The translations under genes were made by a program, and so were the position numbers. A stretch of DNA of 64,000 nucleotides from Lysobacter sp. TY2-98 (lineage in GTDB: Bacteria; Pseudomonadota; Gammaproteobacteria; Xanthomonadales; Xanthomonadaceae). Shown here in pieces: positions 1 to 8,782 of the stretch (its first letter is position 1; each line of letters opens with the position of its first letter). Where the stretch lies: positions 1,654,921 through 1,718,920 of the forward strand of contig NZ_CP031413.1 in the NCBI RefSeq assembly GCF_003367355.1, in the 5' to 3' direction. The notes under the pieces were generated by a model. That model made no database searches. It was not told the origin of the DNA and saw only the letters and a program-made list of their open reading frames with translations.

Positions 1-480
1 TCGCCGGATGGACGCGAAGTCGGCCGGGAATCGCTGCGCACGAGCAGCGATGCCTCGTTCGATCCGCTGACGGAGGACTTCGCCTTGCGCCTGGTGCAGC
101 TGCGCATGGCCGCGGCCGCGGGCGCGGAACTCGTCGACGCCGAACAGCTCATCGTGCTGCGCTACGAACCGGGACAGGAATACCGCCCGCATCGCGACTA
201 CCTACCGCCGGACGCGATCGAGCGCGACGGGCCGCAGGCGGGCAATCGTCGGCGCACGATCTGCGCCTATCTCAATACGCCGGCTGAAGGCGGGGCGACG
301 GAATTCCCGGAGCGCGATCTGCGCGTCGAGCCGCAGGCCGGGCGTGCAGTGGTGTTCGACAATCTGGATGCCGACGGTCGCCCGCAGCCCGCCTCGCTTC
401 ACGCGGGCCTGCCCGTGGTGCGCGGCGAGAAGTGGCTGGCCACGCTGTGGCTGCGCGAGCGGGCCTACCGCGCGTTCTGA
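1..480 (+). CDS. 2-oxoglutarate/Fe(II) oxygenase, C-terminal part (prolyl 4-hydroxylase type)
   Basis: The reading frame is open from base 1, so the gene starts upstream of the window; a TTG at 85 is not a credible start. The visible 159 residues carry the double-stranded beta-helix core of Fe(II)/2-oxoglutarate dioxygenases. The iron-binding HxD lies in PHRDY, the distal histidine in SLHAG, and a basic 2-oxoglutarate-binding residue sits in GEKW shortly after it. GGATEFPE and AVVFDN are typical of the P4Hc subfamily. Family members hydroxylate proline or other side chains in proteins. The substrate cannot be read from the sequence. It ends 237 bases before leucine dehydrogenase and is probably a separate unit. 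Confidence 0.85.
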   Translation, partial: SPDGREVGRESLRTSSDASFDPLTEDFALRLVQLRMAAAAGAELVDAEQLIVLRYEPGQEYRPHRDYLPPDAIERDGPQAGNRRRTICAYLNTPAEGGATEFPERDLRVEPQAGRAVVFDNLDADGRPQPASLHAGLPVVRGEKWLATLWLRERAYRAF

Positions 481-717
481 TCGCGCCGCCATCAAGCGGC
501 CGTACGCCTGCGAACGGCGGCATCGCTGAAGTCCCCTCCTCCGGGGTACAGGCCCGGGGAACGCGAGTGGGCTAAAATCCCGCTTCTGTGTCGGGCCGTT
601 TGCCGCCGGGCACCCTGCAGCACCTTTGCCGTTTCAACGCCGTTTCACTGACTCACACCAAACCAGTCGGCCGGAAAGCGCGGAGCGCGTTTCGTCGGTG
701 CCGACGCGGAGCCCGAG

Positions 718-1821
718 ATGATCTTCGAAACCCTCGACACCACCGGCCACGAGCAGGTCGTGTTCTGCCACAACAAGGACGCGGGCCTCAAGGCCATCAT
801 CGCGATCCACAACACCGTGCTCGGCCCGGCCCTCGGCGGCACGCGCATGTGGCCGTACGCGAGCGAGCAGGAAGCGCTGAACGACGTGCTCCGCCTGTCG
901 CGCGGCATGACCTACAAGAACGCGGTGGCGGGTCTCGACATCGGTGGCGGCAAGGCCGTGATCATCGGCGATCCGTCGAAGGACAAGTCCGAAGCGCTGT
1001 TCCGCGCGTTCGGCAAGTTCGTCGATTCGCTGGGCGGTCGTTACATCACCGCGGAAGACGTCGGTATCGACGTCAACGACATGGAATACGTCTACCGCGA
1101 AACCGAATACGTGACCGGCGTGCACCAGGTGCACGGTGGTTCGGGCGATCCGTCGCCGTTCACCGCCTACGGCGCGCTGCAGGGCCTGATGGCCACGCTG
1201 AACCGCAAGTACGGCAACGAGGAAGTCGGCAACTATTCGTATGCCGTGCAGGGCCTCGGCCACGTCGGCATGGAATACGTGAAGCTGCTGCGCGAGCGCG
1301 GCGCCAAGGTGTTCGTCACCGACATCAACAAGTCCCTGGTCGACCGTGCGGTTGACGAGTACGGCGCTGAAGCCGTTGCACCGGATGCGATCTACGACGT
1401 CGACGCCGACGTCTACTCGCCGTGCGCGCTCGGCGGCACCGTCAACGAGCAGACGCTGCCGCGACTGAAGGCGAAGATCATCTGCGGCGCCGCGAACAAC
1501 CAGCTGGCGAACAACGCCATCGGCGACGAAGTCGAGAAGCGCGGCATCGTCTATGCGCCGGACTACGCGGTGAACGCGGGCGGCGTGATGAACGTGGCGC
1601 TGGAAATCACGGGCTACAACCGTGAGCGCGCGATGCGCATGATGCGCACGATCTATCACAACCTCGCGCGCATCTACGAGATCGCAGACCGCGACGGCAT
1701 CCCGACCTACCGCGCCGCCGACCGCATGGCCGAAGAGCGCATCGCGATGCTCGGCAAGCTCAAGCTCCCGCTGGGCCGTTCGAAGCCGCGCTTCGAAGGT
1801 CGCATTCGCGGCGGGCACTGA
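718..1821 (+). CDS. ldh: Leucine dehydrogenase (Glu/Leu/Phe/Val dehydrogenase family)
   Basis: This 367-residue NAD-dependent amino-acid dehydrogenase should interconvert leucine (also valine and isoleucine) with the 2-oxo acid and ammonia. Family signatures are GGTRMWPY, the substrate-binding lysine in MTYKNA (K67) and the catalytic lysine in DIGGGKA (K79), followed by a Rossmann domain with GLGHVG. Its length fits bacterial LeuDH. The ATG at 718 gives the usual N-terminus. The 237-base upstream gap holds a good -10 hexamer, TAAAAT at 573-578, without a clear -35. It sits before isovaleryl-CoA dehydrogenase, so it likely feeds 2-oxoisocaproate into the leucine degradation genes downstream. 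Confidence 0.93.
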   Translation: MIFETLDTTGHEQVVFCHNKDAGLKAIIAIHNTVLGPALGGTRMWPYASEQEALNDVLRLSRGMTYKNAVAGLDIGGGKAVIIGDPSKDKSEALFRAFGKFVDSLGGRYITAEDVGIDVNDMEYVYRETEYVTGVHQVHGGSGDPSPFTAYGALQGLMATLNRKYGNEEVGNYSYAVQGLGHVGMEYVKLLRERGAKVFVTDINKSLVDRAVDEYGAEAVAPDAIYDVDADVYSPCALGGTVNEQTLPRLKAKIICGAANNQLANNAIGDEVEKRGIVYAPDYAVNAGGVMNVALEITGYNRERAMRMMRTIYHNLARIYEIADRDGIPTYRAADRMAEERIAMLGKLKLPLGRSKPRFEGRIRGGH

Positions 1822-1957
1822 TTTATCGGTCTTTGACCGATAAATCCCCCTGCGTTTTTCGCTTCGCGAAAAACTCGGGCCCCAGTCGTCAGCACCCACA
1901 ACCCCCGCCGCTGTCGCGGCGCCCCCCTTGACTCAAGGGGGGCTGCGGCAAGCCGCA
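1820..1957 (+). repeat. Cluster of tight inverted repeats between ldh and liuA
   Basis: Four hairpins lie back to back. (1) GATTTATCGGTC at 1820-1831 pairs perfectly with 1835-1846 around a TTT loop. (2) GTTTTTCGC at 1854-1862 pairs with 1866-1874. (3) CCCCCCTTGA at 1922-1931 pairs with 1933-1942 around one base. (4) TGCGG at 1944-1948 pairs with 1953-1957. The first overlaps the ldh stop and may end its transcript. The dense arrangement and unusually A/T-rich first two arms look like a dispersed intergenic repeat rather than a single terminator. Confidence 0.6.
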
Positions 1958-2031
1958 CGAGCTCGCGCCGTGCGGTTCGCCTGCCCCGCACTTGATCGGC
2001 GCACCACGCAATCCAAGTGAGGCAGTTCAGC

Positions 2032-3189
2032 ATGCGACCGTTCCCTCTCGGCGAAGAGATCGATGCCCTGCGCGACGCTGTGCGTCGCTTTGCCGAATCC
2101 GAGATCGCGCCGCGCGCCGCGCAGATCGACCACGACAACGTCTTCCCGCAGGACCTGTGGCCGAAACTCGGCGAGATGGGCCTGCTCGGCATGACCGTGC
2201 CGGGCGAATACGGCGGCAGCGAGATGGGCTATCTCGCGCATCTCGTCGCGATGGAAGAGATTTCCCGCGCGTCAGGTTCGGTGGGTTTGTCGTACGGCGC
2301 GCATTCGAACCTGTGCGTGTCCAACCTCTATGCGAACGGCAACGAGGCGCAGCGTCAGAAGTATTTGCCGAAGCTCTGCAGCGGCGAGTGGAAGGGCGCG
2401 CTCGCGATGAGCGAGCCGGGTGCCGGCTCGGACGTCGTTGGCTCCATGAGCTGCCGTGCCGAACTGCGCGACGGCGTGTGGATCGCGAACGGCAACAAGA
2501 TGTGGATCACGAACGGCCCCGAGGCCGACGTGCTCGTCGTCTACATGCGCACCGCGGGCAAGGACGCCGGCAGCAAGTGCATGACCGCCTTCATCGTCGA
2601 AAAGGGCATGAAGGGCTTCAGCACCGCGCAGAAGCTCGACAAGCTCGGCATGCGCGGCAGCAACACCTGCGAGCTGGTGTTCGAGAACTGCGAGATCCCG
2701 CAGGAGAACGTGCTCGGCGAGGTGAACAACGGCGTCAAGGTGTTGATGTCGGGCCTCAACACCGAGCGCCTCGTGCTCACCGGCGGCCCCCTGGGCCTGA
2801 TGCAGGCCGCGCTCGACATCACCCTGCCCTACGTGCGCGAGCGCAAGCAGTTCGACCACGCGATCGGCACGTTCGGGCTGATGCAGGGCAAGGTCGCGGA
2901 CATGTACACATCGCTGCAGTCGTCGCGCGCGTTCGCCTACCAGGTGGCGCGCGATTACGACGCGGGGCACAAGTCGCGCGTGGATGCAGCGTCATGCCTG
3001 CTGCATGCGTCGGAAGCCGCCGTGCAGGTCACGCTGGAAGCGATCCAGGCGCTGGGCGGCAACGGCTACATCAACGAGTACCCGACGGGTCGCCTGCTGC
3101 GCGACGCCAAGCTCTACGCGATCGGCGCCGGCACGAACGAGATCCGCCGGATGCTGATCGGCCGCGAGCTGTTCAACGGCAACAACTGA
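2032..3189 (+). CDS. liuA: Isovaleryl-CoA dehydrogenase
   Basis: This FAD-dependent acyl-CoA dehydrogenase (385 residues) should convert isovaleryl-CoA to 3-methylcrotonyl-CoA, step three of leucine catabolism. It has the standard fold: helical N-domain, beta domain with [10 protein letters not shown] and KMWITNG, and helical C-domain with [16 protein letters not shown] and [19 protein letters not shown] is typical of isovaleryl-CoA dehydrogenases. An in-frame GTG at 2017 is rejected as start because GTGAGG there is a good ribosome-binding site for the ATG at 2032. The other liu enzymes are further along on the same strand. Confidence 0.92.
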   Translation: MRPFPLGEEIDALRDAVRRFAESEIAPRAAQIDHDNVFPQDLWPKLGEMGLLGMTVPGEYGGSEMGYLAHLVAMEEISRASGSVGLSYGAHSNLCVSNLYANGNEAQRQKYLPKLCSGEWKGALAMSEPGAGSDVVGSMSCRAELRDGVWIANGNKMWITNGPEADVLVVYMRTAGKDAGSKCMTAFIVEKGMKGFSTAQKLDKLGMRGSNTCELVFENCEIPQENVLGEVNNGVKVLMSGLNTERLVLTGGPLGLMQAALDITLPYVRERKQFDHAIGTFGLMQGKVADMYTSLQSSRAFAYQVARDYDAGHKSRVDAASCLLHASEAAVQVTLEAIQALGGNGYINEYPTGRLLRDAKLYAIGAGTNEIRRMLIGRELFNGNN

Positions 3190-3210
3190 TCGTTGAGATC
3201 GCTTCAAGGA

Positions 3211-3235
3211 CGGGCGGCCTCGGCCGCCCGTTTTC
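3211..3235 (+). terminator. Intrinsic terminator after liuA
   Basis: A perfect nine-base stem, CGGGCGGCC at 3211-3219 with 3222-3230 around a two-base gap, is followed by TTTTC, 21 bases after the liuA stop. Confidence 0.85.
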
Positions 3236-3358
3236 ATTTCTGCGACGGCCGTGTTCTGGACGCGTCAAGAAGGCGTTAGCGCTCGGCGCCGCCATCGGCC
3301 GATCCAGGCGGCCAATCGCCCCGTTTCGCCGCGTCCAATTTCGCGGGCTTGGCGACGT

Positions 3359-3388
3359 TTGCCGCACCGCAACACGCCGCCGCATAAT
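3359..3388 (+). promoter_or_regulatory. Candidate sigma-70 promoter of the thiolase gene
   Basis: TTGCCG at 3359-3364 and CATAAT at 3383-3388 are separated by 18 bases and lie about 50 bases before the thiolase start, downstream of the liuA terminator. This is a pattern match only. Confidence 0.45.
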
Positions 3389-3435
3389 CGGGTAGTTCCG
3401 GCCCCGGCGCCGGCTGCCCCCTCCCGGAGTTCGCC

Positions 3436-4611
3436 ATGAGCGACGTCGTCATCGTCGGTGCCAAGCGCACCGCCATCGGTTCCTTCCTCGGCCAGTTCAC
3501 CGGCGTCCCCACCCCGGAGCTCGGGGCCACCGCCATCCGCGGCGCGCTGGAGCAGTCGGGCGTCGCCAGCGACGTGGTGCAGGAAGTGATCATGGGCTGC
3601 GTGCTGCCCGCGGGCCTCGGTCAGGCGCCGGCGCGCCAGGCGGCGATCGCCGCGGGCATCCCGACCTCCGCCGCCTGCATCACCATCAACAAGGTCTGCG
3701 GCTCGGGCATGAAGGCCATGATGCTGGCCACCGACATGATCCGCGCCGGCTCGGCCGAGGTGATCGTCGCCGGTGGCATGGAGTCGATGACCAATGCGCC
3801 GCATCTGCTCAACAACTCGCGGACCGGCATCCGCTACGGCTCCGCCGAGTTCCTCGACCACATGGCCCACGACGGCCTGACCAACCCCTACGACGGCAAG
3901 GCCATGGGCGTGTTCGGCGACGCGACCTGCGTCACCTACGGCTACACGCGTGAAGCACTCGATGCCTATGCGGCGGAAAGCGCCAAGCGCGCGCAGCACG
4001 CGGTGACGTCGGGCGCGTTCAAGGCCGAAATCGTTCCGGTGACGGTGAAGGGCCGCAAGAGTGAGGTCGTCGTCGACACCGACGAGGAGCCGGGCAAGAT
4101 CGATCCGTCGAAGATCCCTGGCCTGCGCGCCGCGTTCGGCAAGGACGGCCTGCTGACCGCCGCGACTTCGTCGAAGATTTCCGACGGCGCCGCCGCCGCC
4201 GTGCTGATGTCGTCCGACGCCGCGCAGCGTCTCGGCGCAAAGCCCATTGCGCGCATCGTCGCGCACGCGGGCCACGCGCAGGCACCCGAGCTGTTTACGA
4301 CCGCCCCGGTCGAAGCCACGCGTCGCGTGCTGGAAAAGGCGGGTTGGACGATCGCTGACGTCGACCTGTTCGAGATCAACGAAGCCTTCGCGTGCGTTGC
4401 GATGGCACCGATGACGGACCTCGGCATTCCGCAGGAAAAGCTCAACGTCAATGGCGGCGCCGTTGCGCTGGGCCATCCGATCGGCGCGAGTGGCGCGCGT
4501 CTGGTGGTCACGCTCGTGCATGCGTTGATCGCGCGCGGCGGCAAGCGTGGCGTCGCATCGCTGTGCATCGGTGGCGGCGAAGCCACGGCGATTGCAATCG
4601 AAATCATCTGA
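3436..4611 (+). CDS. Acetyl-CoA C-acyltransferase (thiolase)
   Basis: A 391-residue thiolase. The nucleophilic cysteine is C88 in NKVCGSGMKA; the active-site histidine is H347 in GHPIGASG and the second cysteine is C377 in SLCIGGGEA. NEAFA is also present. Such enzymes condense two acetyl-CoA or cleave acetoacetyl-CoA, and length and motifs fit the biosynthetic/AtoB type. Next to leucine degradation, which ends in acetyl-CoA and acetoacetate, acetoacetyl-CoA cleavage is the likely role, but a polyhydroxybutyrate-type role cannot be excluded. GGAG precedes the ATG. It has its own likely promoter and follows a terminator, so it is probably not co-transcribed with liuA. Confidence 0.9.
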   Translation: MSDVVIVGAKRTAIGSFLGQFTGVPTPELGATAIRGALEQSGVASDVVQEVIMGCVLPAGLGQAPARQAAIAAGIPTSAACITINKVCGSGMKAMMLATDMIRAGSAEVIVAGGMESMTNAPHLLNNSRTGIRYGSAEFLDHMAHDGLTNPYDGKAMGVFGDATCVTYGYTREALDAYAAESAKRAQHAVTSGAFKAEIVPVTVKGRKSEVVVDTDEEPGKIDPSKIPGLRAAFGKDGLLTAATSSKISDGAAAAVLMSSDAAQRLGAKPIARIVAHAGHAQAPELFTTAPVEATRRVLEKAGWTIADVDLFEINEAFACVAMAPMTDLGIPQEKLNVNGGAVALGHPIGASGARLVVTLVHALIARGGKRGVASLCIGGGEATAIAIEII

Positions 4612-4650
4612 AGTTAAATAATCGTGATAAGCCGCTCGTCGAACGGGCGC

Positions 4651-4679
4651 TTGACATGCCGCAGCCGCTTGTCATCATG
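4651..4679 (+). promoter_or_regulatory. Candidate promoter of the first Ala-rich lipoprotein
   Basis: A perfect -35 hexamer, TTGACA at 4651-4656, lies about 75 bases before the lipoprotein start. The -10 is poor: ATCATG at 4674-4679 with a 17-base spacer is the best fit. The gene has its own terminator, so a promoter is expected here. Confidence 0.35.
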
Positions 4680-4730
4680 TTTAGGGCGCGCAATAGCGCG
4701 TTGCCAAACCTACGACGAGGAATTGACCCG

Positions 4731-5114
4731 ATGAACACCAACAAGGCGCTGATCGCCCTGGCCCTGGGCCTGGCTCTGACCGCTTGCTCGAACAAGGACC
4801 AGGCTGCCGACTCCGCCGCTCAGGCGCAGCAGGACGCCGCGACGGCCCAGGCCGCTGCTGACGCGACCGCCGCTACGGATCCGAACGCCGCCGGCGCCGC
4901 TCAGGCCGCTGCCGACACGGCTGCTTCGGCTGCCGACGCCGCCGCCACCTCGGCCGACGCCGCTGCCGCTGCTCCGACCGCTGGCCAGGCTGACGCCGCT
5001 GCCGACGCCGCCGACAAGGCTGCCGACGCTGCTGACGCCGCCAAGGACGCTGCCCAGGCTGCCAAGCCGGACACCGCCCCGGCTGCCACGCCGGCTGCTC
5101 CCGAGAAGAAGTAA
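4731..5114 (+). CDS. Ala-rich lipoprotein with C-terminal Lys-Lys, paralogue 1
   Basis: The 127-residue product starts with a lipoprotein signal peptide ending in the lipobox LTAC, so it should be lipidated at its cysteine. The mature part is almost only Ala, Asp, Gln, Thr and Lys in a repeating AADAA pattern, compatible with a long alanine-zipper helix, and it ends in EKK. I do not recognise a named family. GAGGA precedes the ATG; a start far upstream in the same frame would run through the thiolase gene and is rejected. Alanine codons are mainly GCC and GCT, unlike neighbouring genes, which suggests high expression. It has its own terminator, and a paralogue follows. Helix type and terminal lysine resemble Braun-type lipoproteins (Lpp, OprI). 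Confidence 0.85.
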   Translation: MNTNKALIALALGLALTACSNKDQAADSAAQAQQDAATAQAAADATAATDPNAAGAAQAAADTAASAADAAATSADAAAAAPTAGQADAAADAADKAADAADAAKDAAQAAKPDTAPAATPAAPEKK

Positions 5115-5143
5115 TTCTTCTACGGTTGCTGTAGTAGATTTGG

Positions 5144-5173
5144 AAAAGCCGTCGGGTGACCGGCGGCTTTTTC
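5144..5173 (+). terminator. Intrinsic terminator of lipoprotein 1
   Basis: A twelve-base stem (5144-5155 with 5160-5171, one G-U pair) closes on a GTGA loop and ends in a T run, 29 bases after the stop codon. Confidence 0.85.
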
Positions 5174-5278
5174 CATTGTCAGTGAACGATAAAGGCCGGC
5201 TCAGCCGGAGCGATGCGCGCACTGGCGTTGCCTGACTGTAGTGACATCTCGTTTCAGACAACTCCTAGGAGACTTTCA

Positions 5279-5677
5279 ATGAACACCAAGCTCTACGTCC
5301 TCCTCGTCGCCGCCGCCCTCTCGCTGTCGGCCTGCAAGAACGACACCCCGACCGCGCAGAACGAAGCCGACCAGGCCGCCGCTGCCGCCCAGAATGCGGG
5401 CGACAAGGCTGCTGACGCCGCCGCCGCTGCCGGCAACGCCGCCGCCGAAGGCGCCGACGCCGCCGCCGCCGCGACCGGTGAAGCCGCCGCCCAGGCCGGT
5501 CAGGCGGTCGACAACGCCGCCAACACCGCCGCTGCTGCCGCGAACGAAGCCGCTGCTTCGGCCGCCAACGCCACGGCGAACGCTGCGCAGAACACCGCCG
5601 AAGCCGCCCAGAACGTCGCCAACAAGGCCGACGCTGCTGCGGAAGAAGCGAAGGCCAAGGCCGACGCGAAGAAGTAA
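5279..5677 (+). CDS. Ala-rich lipoprotein with C-terminal Lys-Lys, paralogue 2
   Basis: The 132-residue product is a paralogue of the preceding lipoprotein. Both begin MNT, have a lipobox (here LSAC), continue as an Ala/Asp/Asn/Gln-rich repeat helix and end in a lysine pair (DAKK). AGGAG at 5266-5270 fixes the ATG at 5279. The last third (NVANKADAAAEEAKAKAD) is charged and strongly helical. The predicted place is the outer membrane, lipid anchor inwards, with the helix crossing the periplasm. Function is unknown. A structural or peptidoglycan-linking role is inferred from the helix and the terminal lysine. Confidence 0.85.
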   Translation: MNTKLYVLLVAAALSLSACKNDTPTAQNEADQAAAAAQNAGDKAADAAAAAGNAAAEGADAAAAATGEAAAQAGQAVDNAANTAAAAANEAAASAANATANAAQNTAEAAQNVANKADAAAEEAKAKADAKK

Positions 5678-5701
5678 TTCGCACCGCTATTGCTCGACGA
5701 G

Positions 5702-5725
5702 AAGGCCCGCGCAAGCGGGCCTTTC
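5702..5725 (+). terminator. Intrinsic terminator of lipoprotein 2
   Basis: Stem AAGGCCCGC (5702-5710) pairs with 5715-5723 around a GCAA loop, followed by a short T-rich stretch. Confidence 0.8.
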
Positions 5726-5833
5726 TCGTTTCAGAGGACTCCATCGCTACGACACGCCGTCGTCCGACGCAACGGCTGGTCCCTGATGCCGCCGTATGGT
5801 TTGATCGCGCGTCCCGTTTCGCCCGGCTCCGCC

Positions 5834-7444
5834 ATGCCTGTCATCGAAAGCCATCTCGACCCGCGCTCCGCCGCGTTCCAGGAGAACGCCGAACACCATC
5901 GCGCGCTCGTCGAGGAGCTGCGTCAGCGACTGGCGCGTGCCGCCCAAGGCGGTGGCGAGAAGGCCCGCGCGAAGCACACGGCGCGTGACAAGCTGCTCGC
6001 ACGGGACCGCATCACCACGCTGCTCGACGAGGGTTCGCCCTTTCTCGAGATCGCACCGCTCGCCGCCGAAGGCATGTACGACGATGCCGCGCCGGCCGCC
6101 GGCATGGTCTGCGGCATCGGTCGCGTGATGGGCCAGGAAGTCGTGATCGTCGCCAACGACGCGACGGTCAAGGGCGGTACCTACTTCCCGATGACGGTGA
6201 AGAAGCATCTGCGTGCGCAGGAAGTCGCGCTCGAGAACAACCTGCCCTGCGTCTACCTCGTCGACTCCGGCGGCGCGTTCCTTCCGCTGCAGGACGAGGT
6301 GTTTCCGGACAAGGAACACTTCGGCCGCATCTTCTACAACCAGGCGCGCATGTCGGCGCTCAACATCCCGCAGGTCGCGGTGGTGATGGGCAGTTGCACC
6401 GCGGGCGGCGCGTACGTGCCGGCGATGTGCGACGAGAGCATCATCGTCAAGGAACAGGGAACCATCTTCCTCGGCGGCCCGCCGTTGGTGAAGGCTGCGA
6501 CGGGCGAAGTGGTCGACGCCGAAGCACTGGGCGGCGCGGACGTGCACACCAGCGTGTCCGGCGTGGCCGACCATTTCGCGCAGGACGACGACCACGCGTT
6601 GCAGATCGCGCGCGACATCGTGAAAAGCTTCAATCGCCGCAAGGTACTTCCGGTTACGTCGGTACCATCGCGTGAACCGCTCTACCCCGCCGACGAGCTG
6701 TACGGCATCGTGCCGAAGGACACGCGCCGTCCGTTCGATATCCGCGAGGTGATCGCACGCGTCGTCGACGGCAGCGAATTCCAGGAGTTCAAGGCGCGCT
6801 ACGGCAAGACGCTGGCGACCGGCTTCGCGCACCTGCACGGCTATCCGGTCGGCATCGTCGCCAACAACGGCATCCTGTTCGCCGAGAGTGCGCTCAAGGG
6901 CGCGCACTTCATCGAGCTCTGCAACCAGCGCGGCATTCCGCTGGTGTTCCTGCAGAACATCACCGGCTTCATGGTCGGCCGGAAGTACGAGAACGCCGGG
7001 ATCGCGAAGGACGGCGCGAAGATGGTGACGGCGGTGGCGTGCTCGCACGTGCCGAAGTTCACCGTGGTCATCGGTGGCAGCTTCGGCGCAGGAAACTACG
7101 CGATGTGCGGCCGCGCCTACGGTGCGCGTTTCCTGTGGATGTGGCCGAATGCGCGCATCAGCGTGATGGGCGGTGAGCAGGCGGCGAGCGTGCTCGCGAC
7201 AGTGCGCCGCGACGCGCTGGAAGGCGCGGGCAAGACCTGGAGCGCCGAGGACGAGGAAGCCTTCAAGGCACCGATCCGCGACCAGTACGAATCGCAGGGC
7301 AACCCCTACTACGCGACGGCGCGCCTGTGGGATGACGGCATTATCGATCCGGCGGATACACGCCGCGTGCTCGGCCTCGGAATCTCCGCATCGCTCAATG
7401 CACCGATCGAGGAGCGCACGCGCTTCGGCGTGTTCCGGATGTAG
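5834..7444 (+). CDS. liuB: Methylcrotonyl-CoA carboxylase, carboxyltransferase (beta) subunit
   Basis: The 536-residue carboxyltransferase moves the carboxyl group from carboxybiotin to 3-methylcrotonyl-CoA, giving 3-methylglutaconyl-Co[40 protein letters not shown] and the C-terminal [16 protein letters not shown] are typical of MCC beta rather than propionyl-CoA carboxylase. The frame is open further upstream, but the ATG at 5834 gives the family length and start (MPVIESHLD). The partner biotin-carrying subunit is at 12266, about 4.8 kb away, separated by bactofilin and feo genes. Usually the two are adjacent. Confidence 0.93.
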   Translation: MPVIESHLDPRSAAFQENAEHHRALVEELRQRLARAAQGGGEKARAKHTARDKLLARDRITTLLDEGSPFLEIAPLAAEGMYDDAAPAAGMVCGIGRVMGQEVVIVANDATVKGGTYFPMTVKKHLRAQEVALENNLPCVYLVDSGGAFLPLQDEVFPDKEHFGRIFYNQARMSALNIPQVAVVMGSCTAGGAYVPAMCDESIIVKEQGTIFLGGPPLVKAATGEVVDAEALGGADVHTSVSGVADHFAQDDDHALQIARDIVKSFNRRKVLPVTSVPSREPLYPADELYGIVPKDTRRPFDIREVIARVVDGSEFQEFKARYGKTLATGFAHLHGYPVGIVANNGILFAESALKGAHFIELCNQRGIPLVFLQNITGFMVGRKYENAGIAKDGAKMVTAVACSHVPKFTVVIGGSFGAGNYAMCGRAYGARFLWMWPNARISVMGGEQAASVLATVRRDALEGAGKTWSAEDEEAFKAPIRDQYESQGNPYYATARLWDDGIIDPADTRRVLGLGISASLNAPIEERTRFGVFRM

Positions 7445-7631
7445 CACTCGATGCGGTCGCGACGCGCGATCGTTCCGATGAATGCGCGTCGTCCCTGAAC
7501 CTCGGGAAACGCAAGATCACAGCGGCGGCGACGGGTGACGCGCAGCGTCAGATCGCGGCCCTGCATCACGGTTTTGCAGTCAAGGTCGCGTGATAGGCTC
7601 GGTTTCCTTCCCGCCCCCGAGGGACCTACCG

Positions 7632-8180
7632 ATGGCAATTTTTCCGAACACGAGCGCCAACACCAAGCGCGACACCCCGCAGCCGGAGACGGCGCTGGGC
7701 AAGGATCCTTCGCCGAACGAGTTCTCGTTCGCCACCACGCCGGCCACGTCACCGGTTGCAGCGCCTGCCGCCGCTCCGACACCCTCCCGCGCTCCGGCAC
7801 GTCAGGTGCAGGAGTCGCTGATCGCGTCCGACCTGTCGATCGAAGGCAAGATCAACGGCGCGGGCAGCGTGCGCGTCGCGGGTCGCTTCACCGGCGACAT
7901 CGCGGTGGAAGGTGATCTCACCATCGAAGTCGGCGCGCGCGTCAACGGCGGCGTCAAAGCGCGTCGGGTGATCGTCGCGGGCGAACTCGAAGGCAATATC
8001 GAGTCGGCGCAGCGCGTCGAAGTCGTCGAAAGCGGCTCGATGGTCGGCGACGTCAAGGCCGGCACGGTCACCGTCGCACCGGGCGCACGCATGCGCGGCA
8101 TGGTCGAATTCGGTTGGGACGACGCGAACAACGGTCGCAAGCCGAAGAACGACAAGACGGACGCCGACAGCGCCGCATGA
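7632..8180 (+). CDS. Bactofilin family protein
   Basis: The 182-residue protein has a disordered Pro/Ala/Thr-rich N-terminus (about residues 1-60) and a central bactofilin beta-helix (about 65-160). The helix repeats short strands, for example in SDLSIEGKING, GRFTGDIAVEGDL and ARRVIVAGELEGNI. Bactofilins polymerise without nucleotide into filaments that scaffold cell-shape or envelope enzymes. GAGGGA precedes the ATG at 7632; the frame is open a little further upstream. Its stop overlaps the next gene (ATGA), so the two are translationally coupled. No peptidase or cell-wall hydrolase partner is nearby. Confidence 0.88.
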   Translation: MAIFPNTSANTKRDTPQPETALGKDPSPNEFSFATTPATSPVAAPAAAPTPSRAPARQVQESLIASDLSIEGKINGAGSVRVAGRFTGDIAVEGDLTIEVGARVNGGVKARRVIVAGELEGNIESAQRVEVVESGSMVGDVKAGTVTVAPGARMRGMVEFGWDDANNGRKPKNDKTDADSAA

Positions 8181-8524
8181 GCGCTGTTCGGCCCGGCACG
8201 CCGGGTGCGACACGGACCTGTCCGCACTGCAGGACGACCATCCTCGAAACCGCGAGCGTCTGCCCGGGGTGCAAGCATCATTTGCGCTTCGATGCGCCCA
8301 AGGAGAAGGAGCGCACGACGTCCCTGTCGGTCGAGGGCGCACTCCGCTCCGACCGGCCCGGCGAAGCGGTCGAGTACACGATGGTGCTCGTGATCCGTAA
8401 CGAGCGCGGCGAGGAAGTCGATCGCAAGGTCGTCGGCGTCGGCGCGCTCGAAGGCACGCAGAGCCGCACCTTCAGCGTGTCGGTGGAAACGAACGTGGTG
8501 CCGGCTAAGGGCCGGCGCCGCTGA
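8177..8524 (+). CDS. Small zinc-ribbon protein coupled to bactofilin
   Basis: The 115-residue protein starts with two CxxC knuckles (CPHC, CPGC) near residues 15-33, a classical zinc ribbon. A predicted beta-rich domain follows (EYTMVLVIRNERGEEVDRKVVG) and a basic tail (KGRRR). Its ATG overlaps the bactofilin stop, so it is co-translated with it. I do not recognise a functional family. The pairing suggests an accessory factor to the bactofilin, but that is inference. Confidence 0.75.
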   Translation: MSAVRPGTPGATRTCPHCRTTILETASVCPGCKHHLRFDAPKEKERTTSLSVEGALRSDRPGEAVEYTMVLVIRNERGEEVDRKVVGVGALEGTQSRTFSVSVETNVVPAKGRRR

Positions 8525-8539
8525 TTCTGCGCGGGTAAT

Positions 8540-8782
8540 TCAGCGCTTCGGTTCGCAGCTGTTGCAGCTGCCGCAGGCGTCCTGGGCGCGCGGCACGGGC
8601 GCAAGCCGGCGTCCCCACTTTTCCAATCTCGGCGATCCGCTGTCGACCATGCGGATCGCGACCCAGCCGCGCAGGCGTCGTGCCGTGCCCGGGAAACGCG
8701 TACGGAATACGTAGACCGCGCTCGCGATCACCGCGAGCGCGACGATGATTTCCTGAAGCGTGCGGCCCGCGTCCATGGTCAT
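8540..8782 (-). CDS. FeoB-associated Cys-rich membrane protein
   Basis: This 80-residue protein follows feoB, overlapping it by four bases (ATGA). It has one N-terminal membrane segment (EIIVALAVIASAVYVF) and a cysteine cluster near the C-terminus (CGSCNSC). This is the layout of the small FeoB-associated cysteine-rich family that often replaces FeoC. A role in iron handling or FeoB assembly is inferred from position and cysteines. Translation could also start two codons later at a second ATG. Confidence 0.8.
   Translation of the reverse strand: MTMDAGRTLQEIIVALAVIASAVYVFRTRFPGTARRLRGWVAIRMVDSGSPRLEKWGRRLAPVPRAQDACGSCNSCEPKR

Noticed and set aside
634..1899. Long open frame on the - strand across leucine dehydrogenase
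   Set aside because: GC-rich codon shadow; the + strand frame carries all motifs of the dehydrogenase and the antisense product has no recognisable domain and a skewed Arg/Ala/His composition.
4392..4730. Upstream extension of the first lipoprotein frame
   Set aside because: It lies in the thiolase gene in another frame; the lipobox signal and ribosome-binding site fix the start at 4731.
5747..7447. 566-residue - strand frame opposite the MCC beta subunit
   Set aside because: Composition is Arg/His/Val-rich shadow sequence; the + strand encodes a motif-complete carboxyltransferase.
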